From an uncultured Pirellulales bacterium (lineage in GTDB: Bacteria > Planctomycetota > Planctomycetia > Pirellulales > Lacipirellulaceae), in assembly GCA_947258835.1 (NCBI GenBank), contig CAMYJY010000174.1:1-17649 (forward strand): a stretch of 17,649 nucleotides of DNA. The letters are read 5' to 3'. Positions within the stretch are counted from its first letter, which is position 1. Each line of letters opens with the position of its first letter. The notes below the pieces were generated by a model that did no database searches, was not told the DNA's origin, and worked only from the letters and a program-made list of their open reading frames with translations. The position numbers and the translations under genes were made by a program. Shown one piece after another: positions 14,735-17,649 of the stretch.

Positions 14735-14776
14735 CTGTGTAGTGCTAAGATCAATAAATCTTGCCGTAAATAAAAA

Positions 14777-14850
14777 CGGGGTGTGGCGCAGCCTGGCAGC
14801 GCGACTGGTTTGGGACCAGTAGGTCGCAGGTTCGAATCCTGTCACCCCGA
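14777..14850 (+). tRNA. tRNA-Pro (TGG anticodon)
   Basis: A 74-nt cloverleaf: acceptor CGGGGTG paired with CACCCCG, anticodon stem ACTGG/CCAGT with loop TTTGGGA, T-loop TTCGAAT, and discriminator A. The first pair C1-G72 is the usual proline identity pair in bacteria. CCA is not encoded; CTG follows. Confidence 0.96.
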
Positions 14851-14995
14851 CTGAATCTGGTTTGGTGAACTTGGCTGCGCCAAGATTCACCAAACGAAGG
14901 GCTGAATCTGGTTTGCCGAACTTGGCTGCGCCAAGATTCTTGGGTGCCACCCGGCGGTGAGATCTGATTTGTCTGGCTTGGCTCCGCCGTGATTC
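14851..14995. repeat. Three tandem hairpin units between tRNA-Pro and acr3
   Basis: Units begin at 14851, 14902 and about 14962. The first two share CTGAATCTGGTTTG and CTTGGCTGCGCCAAGATTC; the third is diverged. The first folds as TTTGGTGAA-C-TTGGC-TGC-GCCAA-GA-TTCACCAAA. They end two bases before the acr3 stop, so they may act as a two-sided transcript end for the tRNA and the convergent ars operon, although no T-tract is present. Confidence 0.7.
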
Positions 14996-14996
14996 T

Positions 14997-16091
14997 TCAC
15001 ATGCGAGGGGCAGTTCCCTCAGGAGACGTGGTGACAAAATAACGTCGTTGGCACCAGAGGGCGACGCTCACCAAGCCGATCATGACGGGCACCTCCACCA
15101 GCGGGCCGATGACGGCCGCAAAAGCCGCTCCGGAGTTGATGCCAAAGACGGCCACCGCCACTGCAATGGCCAGCTCAAAATTGTTACTGGCTGCCGTGAA
15201 CGCCAGGGTTGTGGTTTGGGAATAGTTTGCGCCGATTTGTCGCCCCATCAGAAAGCTAACCAAGAACATGACCACGAAGTAGATCAGGAGCGGTACGGCG
15301 ATCAGCAACACGTCGCCGGGAATGCGGACGATTTGGTCTCCCTTCAGGCTGAACATTACCAGAATTGTGAACAGCAGGGCGATCAGCGTCAGGGGACTGA
15401 TCCGCGGCAGAAAGGTTTGCTCATACCACTGCCGTCCCCGCCTCCGTAACAGCACCCAGCGGGTCACCATGCCCGCCAGAAATGGAATCCCCAGGTAGAT
15501 CATCACGCTCTGGGCGATCTGCCCCATGCTCACCTGGACCACGCTCCCTGCCAGCCCGAGTTGCGGCGGCAGCCAGGTCATGAAGAACCAGGCATAGACG
15601 CTGTAGAACAGCACCTGAAACACGCTGTTGAAGGCAACCAATCCCGCGGCGTACTCCGTGTCACCTCGGGCCAGATCGTTCCAGACGATAACCATCGCAA
15701 TACAGCGTGCCAGGCCGATCAAGATCAGCCCCGTCATGTACTCGGGGTAGTCGCGGAGGAAGAGGACCGCCAGGCCAAACATCAGCAGCGGGCCGATCAC
15801 CCAGTTCTGCACCAGTGACAACCCCAGTACTTTCCAGTTGCGAAAGACATCGCCCAGCTCCTCGTAGCGGACCTTCGCCAGCGGTGGATACATCATCAGG
15901 ATCAGGCCAATGGCGATGGGTACGTTGGTGGTTCCCACCTGAAAGCGGTTGATGAAGGGTTTGATGCCCGGGAGCAGGTAGCCGCTGGCCACACCGGCAG
16001 CCATCGCCAAGAAGATCCACAATGTCAGAAAACGGTCCTGGAAGCCCAGTCGTGCGGTGGGGCAGGCTGCGGCGGTGTTCTCACTGGCCAT
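14997..16091 (-). CDS. acr3: Arsenite efflux pump Acr3
   Basis: This 364-residue integral membrane protein expels arsenite, as its family does using the proton gradient. About ten hydrophobic segments are visible, for example LTLWIFLAMAAGVASGYLLP at 22-41, IAIGLILMMYPPLA at 59-72, VLLIAVPLLIYFVVMFLVSF at 261-280 and LAIAVAVAVFGI at 307-318. GLARCIAMVIVWNDLA at 126-141 carries the conserved cysteine (Cys130) needed for transport in characterised members, and LVEVPVMIGL at 331-340 the conserved glutamate. Length and motifs fit Acr3 and not the ArsB family. It starts at the ATG at 16091 with GGGAG seven bases upstream and overlaps arsC by 11 bases, so it is the last gene of the arsR-arsC-acr3 operon. 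Confidence 0.96.
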   Translation of the reverse strand: MASENTAAACPTARLGFQDRFLTLWIFLAMAAGVASGYLLPGIKPFINRFQVGTTNVPIAIGLILMMYPPLAKVRYEELGDVFRNWKVLGLSLVQNWVIGPLLMFGLAVLFLRDYPEYMTGLILIGLARCIAMVIVWNDLARGDTEYAAGLVAFNSVFQVLFYSVYAWFFMTWLPPQLGLAGSVVQVSMGQIAQSVMIYLGIPFLAGMVTRWVLLRRRGRQWYEQTFLPRISPLTLIALLFTILVMFSLKGDQIVRIPGDVLLIAVPLLIYFVVMFLVSFLMGRQIGANYSQTTTLAFTAASNNFELAIAVAVAVFGINSGAAFAAVIGPLVEVPVMIGLVSVALWCQRRYFVTTSPEGTAPRM

Positions 16092-16527
16092 CTTGGTCTC
16101 CCGTTAAGGCTGCGGGAAGCGTGGTGACATAGTCCCGAATCTCATCGCGTACCCGGCGGTAGTGGTTCAGGGCCTCCTCTTCGTTGGCCGCCTCGCGGGC
16201 TAGCCGAGGAGGGTCGTCGAACGGATGATGCATTACCCGGGCCTGTCCTGGAAACACCGGGCAGGCGGCGGCCGCATGGTCGCAGACCGTAACCACGTAA
16301 TCCAGATCGACGTCGGCCAGTTCCGTGACGTGCTGCGAGCGTTGTGAGGTCATGTTCACGCCCACTTCGGCCATCACCGCCACCGCCCGCGGGTTCAATC
16401 CGTGCGTTTCTACCCCGGCCGAATAGGCCTGCAAAACGTCTCCCCGCAGATGGCGGGCCCACGCCTCGGCCATCTGGCTGCGGCAGGAGTTTCCAGTACA
16501 CAGGAATAAGACTTTTAGCTTGGGCAT
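16081..16527 (-). CDS. arsC: Arsenate reductase, thioredoxin-coupled type
   Basis: The 148-residue cytoplasmic enzyme reduces arsenate to arsenite so that Acr3 can export it. It belongs to the low-molecular-weight tyrosine phosphatase fold: the P-loop is FLCTGNSCRSQ (8-18), with nucleophile Cys10 and Arg16. TVCDHAAAACP at 80-90 supplies Cys82 and Cys89. The Cys10/Cys82/Cys89 triad sits at the same positions as in the staphylococcal plasmid pI258 enzyme, pointing to thioredoxin as electron donor. The start is MPKLKVLFLC, ATG at 16527. A longer open frame back to 16803 only reads through arsR in another frame. The gene overlaps arsR by 13 bases and acr3 by 11. Confidence 0.95.
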   Translation of the reverse strand: MPKLKVLFLCTGNSCRSQMAEAWARHLRGDVLQAYSAGVETHGLNPRAVAVMAEVGVNMTSQRSQHVTELADVDLDYVVTVCDHAAAACPVFPGQARVMHHPFDDPPRLAREAANEEEALNHYRRVRDEIRDYVTTLPAALTGDQDGQ

Positions 16528-16916
16528 TTGTTGGTTGCCTGTTGTTGGCAGAGTTCTGTGGGAGCCAGTTGGAGTACCGCTTCCAGTTGCTGCTGGTCGG
16601 CTTGGGCCTGCGGATCGTGCTGGAGACTGGCCTGCACCAGGGCCAGCGCCTGCACCGCCGCGGGTGGGGCCCCTGCATCCGCCAGCCGAAAGTAGGCCCA
16701 ACGACCCTCCTTGCGCGACTCGACCAGCCGCGCTTGGTGCAGGATCGACATATGTTTGGAGACGGTAGACGGTGCCAAGCCGAGCAACTCGATGAGCTGG
16801 CAAAGGCAGAGCTCCCGCTCCCGCAGCAACCCAATCGCCCGCAACCGGTTTTCATCCGCTAAGGCCTTGGTGATCCCCAACAGGGCTCGCATGGCACCGC
16901 TTTCTCGTTTCGTCAT
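16515..16916 (-). CDS. arsR: ArsR-family arsenic-responsive repressor
   Basis: This 133-residue winged-helix repressor leaves its operator when As(III) binds. ITKALADENRLRAIGLL (15-31) starts the fold. ELCLCQL at 36-42 gives the Cys37-x-Cys39 pair typical of arsenite sensors. The recognition helix is APSTVSKHMSILHQARLVES at 48-67, followed by the wing KEGRWAYFRL at 69-78. The C-terminal tail after residue 85 is Gln- and Ala-rich. It overlaps arsC and should autoregulate the operon. The ATG at 16916 lacks a clear ribosome site. An alternative ATG at residue 9 (16892) would also leave the domain intact. Confidence 0.93.
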   Translation of the reverse strand: MTKRESGAMRALLGITKALADENRLRAIGLLRERELCLCQLIELLGLAPSTVSKHMSILHQARLVESRKEGRWAYFRLADAGAPPAAVQALALVQASLQHDPQAQADQQQLEAVLQLAPTELCQQQATNKCPS

Positions 16917-16932
16917 TTCGCCAAAAAGCGAA
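16917..16932. promoter_or_regulatory. Candidate ArsR operator
   Basis: The inverted repeat TTCGC-CAAAAA-GCGAA lies directly before the arsR ATG. Its place at the head of the ars operon and its AT-rich centre fit an operator. It touches the annotated start codon, so if it is the operator then either the message is nearly leaderless or translation starts at the downstream ATG. Assignment is by position and symmetry only. Confidence 0.45.
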
Positions 16933-17030
16933 TTATTGATGGGGGTGCGGCTTTCGTCAAGGGCAAGGTTTCCATCAGGCTAGGAAAATCCACAGCGAAA
17001 TATCGAGGGAACAAGAACGACGCTCAGAAG

Positions 17031-17047
17031 GCCCTAAAAAATAGGGC
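17031..17047. terminator. Small hairpin between arsR and tRNA-Asn
   Basis: GCCCTA-AAAAA-TAGGGC forms a perfect 6-bp stem. It is about 135 bases beyond the 3' end of tRNA-Asn on the minus strand. No T-tract follows, so termination is only a possibility. Confidence 0.3.
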
Positions 17048-17181
17048 GTGCACCGAGTGTCCTGCGGGACCATCACGAGAACCGATTCCAGCGACGATAG
17101 AAAACGCCAAACGCCCGGCAGCCGATCTCATAGCGCCGGGCATAGGCTGGCCGGTGGTTTCGCTCCGCAGAAAAGAACGAG

Positions 17182-17254
17182 CTCCTCGGGTAGGACTCGA
17201 ACCTACGACCCAGCGGTTAACAGCCGCTTGCTCTACCAACTGAGCTACCTAGGA
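17182..17254 (-). tRNA. tRNA-Asn (GTT anticodon)
   Basis: A 73-nt cloverleaf on the minus strand: D-arm GCTCAGTTGGTAGAGC, anticodon stem AGCGG/CCGCT with loop CTGTTAA, T-arm GTAGGTTCGAGTCCTAC, and discriminator G as expected for asparagine. CCA is not encoded. The acceptor strands TCCTAGG and CCGAGGA pair except at 5-68, which is an A-G mismatch; C at position 5 would restore a perfect stem. Confidence 0.9.
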
Positions 17255-17330
17255 ATAGATTCTGGCATCCATACTTTTTATCGGGATGCCCGTAATCAGG
17301 TAAGCATAGCCGATAGATGTTCGGTCAGCA
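17255..17330. other. Hairpin upstream of tRNA-Asn
   Basis: GGCATCC at 17264-17270 pairs with GGATGCC at 17284-17290 around an AT-rich loop containing ACTTTTTA. It lies on the 5' side of the tRNA gene, where its promoter should be. No promoter elements can be assigned confidently. Confidence 0.4.
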
Positions 17331-17431
17331 AGGGCCCGGGGCAATAAGCCGCCCGGGAACCGGCGCTTGTGGCAGCTAGCACTTTGCCCGCACTCGGCTG
17401 CATGGGCCAAATTTGGAACGACTGAGTTTAA
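17331..17431 (+). repeat. Interspersed repeat family B, copy 2
   Basis: It matches copy 1 (3737-3838) from AGGGCCCGGGGCAATAAGCC through GGCAGCTAGCACTT and GGCCAAATTTGGAAC to GAGTTTAAT. The orientation is the same. Confidence 0.75.
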
Positions 17432-17582
17432 TGCGGAACATCGAAAACTCCTTTTCGACAACACGGTGCTACGAACGGTAAAAAATTTTGTTGTTTGCGC
17501 AAATTTATGTGGTCCTTGGCCATCATATGTGATCCGGATGTGGCAGCACTGCGGCAAGCTAGGCCTCTCTCGGTCGAGTCTT

Positions 17583-17636
17583 AGCCGATGGGCGATAGCC
17601 CCGGTTCCGTGAGACGTGCCAGAACCGGGGCTATCG
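17583..17636. repeat. Repeat family H, copy 2, forming a long hairpin
   Basis: CGATAGCCCCGGTTC at 17593-17607 pairs perfectly over 15 bp with 17622-17636 across a 14-nt loop. The left arm extended to 17583 is an exact 25-bp inverse of 12318-12342. The sequence ends soon after, so the rest of this gap is not visible. An 81-residue open frame across 17367-17612 overlaps repeats and is not supported as a gene. Confidence 0.75.
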
Positions 17637-17649
17637 AGAGCGTCCGGCT

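Larger units (their letters stand above)
14329..14776. other. Repeat cluster between parB and tRNA-Pro
   Basis: These 450 bases hold no gene. In order they contain palindrome G copy 1, repeat E3, repeat F2, palindrome G copy 2 and repeat E4, then a small AAGAT-CAATAA-ATCTT hairpin directly before the tRNA. Almost the whole interval is therefore repeat-derived. Confidence 0.7.

Noticed and set aside
14851..14995. CRISPR array
   Set aside because: There are only three imperfect units, they adjoin with no proper spacers, each is itself a hairpin, and no cas gene is present.
16142..16855. 237-residue open frame on minus overlapping arsR and arsC
   Set aside because: It is a shifted frame of two well-supported genes and has no domain of its own.
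17367..17612. 81-residue open frame on plus near the right edge
   Set aside because: It crosses repeat B2 and the arm of hairpin H2; no ribosome site or motif was seen.

Overview
This window looks like a high-GC bacterial chromosome, probably a planctomycete of the Pirellula type. I infer this from recognised families and intergenic style: a primase/excisionase/integrase element whose protein motifs I know from planctomycetes, an ExeA-like AAA ATPase with a long acidic tail, a DUF1015 protein, parAB with parS sites, frequent GTG starts, tRNA genes without encoded CCA, and long non-coding gaps full of interspersed palindromic repeats. No ribosomal RNA or marker gene is present, so the taxon is an inference.

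Layout. Positions 1-1356 hold the right end of a decayed integrative element (frameshifted excisionase-type HTH gene, truncated primase, a cysteine-pair/GKYRG fragment, and the last part of a tyrosine recombinase) abutting a CAT-anticodon tRNA that was probably its attachment site. Then come acsA (minus, acetyl-CoA synthetase), an 850-bp repeat-filled gap, a 6-phosphofructokinase (minus), a repeat/G-rich gap, an ExeA-like ATPase (minus), a 560-bp gap with a 42-bp inverted repeat, trpF (plus), ahcY (plus), a DUF1015 gene (plus), a 600-bp gap with three parS-type sites, parA-parB (plus), a 450-bp repeat cluster, tRNA-Pro (plus), a compact arsR-arsC-acr3 operon (minus), and tRNA-Asn (minus) followed by more repeats.

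How it works together. parA-parB overlap, and their parS sites sit just upstream, giving a complete chromosome-segregation locus and suggesting the replication origin may be near. The ars operon is self-contained: an As(III)-sensing repressor, a thioredoxin-type arsenate reductase and an Acr3 arsenite pump, with overlapping reading frames. acsA, pfk, trpF and ahcY are independent housekeeping genes, each isolated by repeat-rich DNA.

The most unusual content is in the non-coding DNA. At least seven distinct repeat families (called A to H here) recur within 17.6 kb, several as inverted repeats with compensatory changes in the stems, and some nested inside each other. I see no clearly new multi-gene system. 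The repeat families, the parS cluster beside a DUF1015 gene, and the tRNA/element junction are the points most worth following up.
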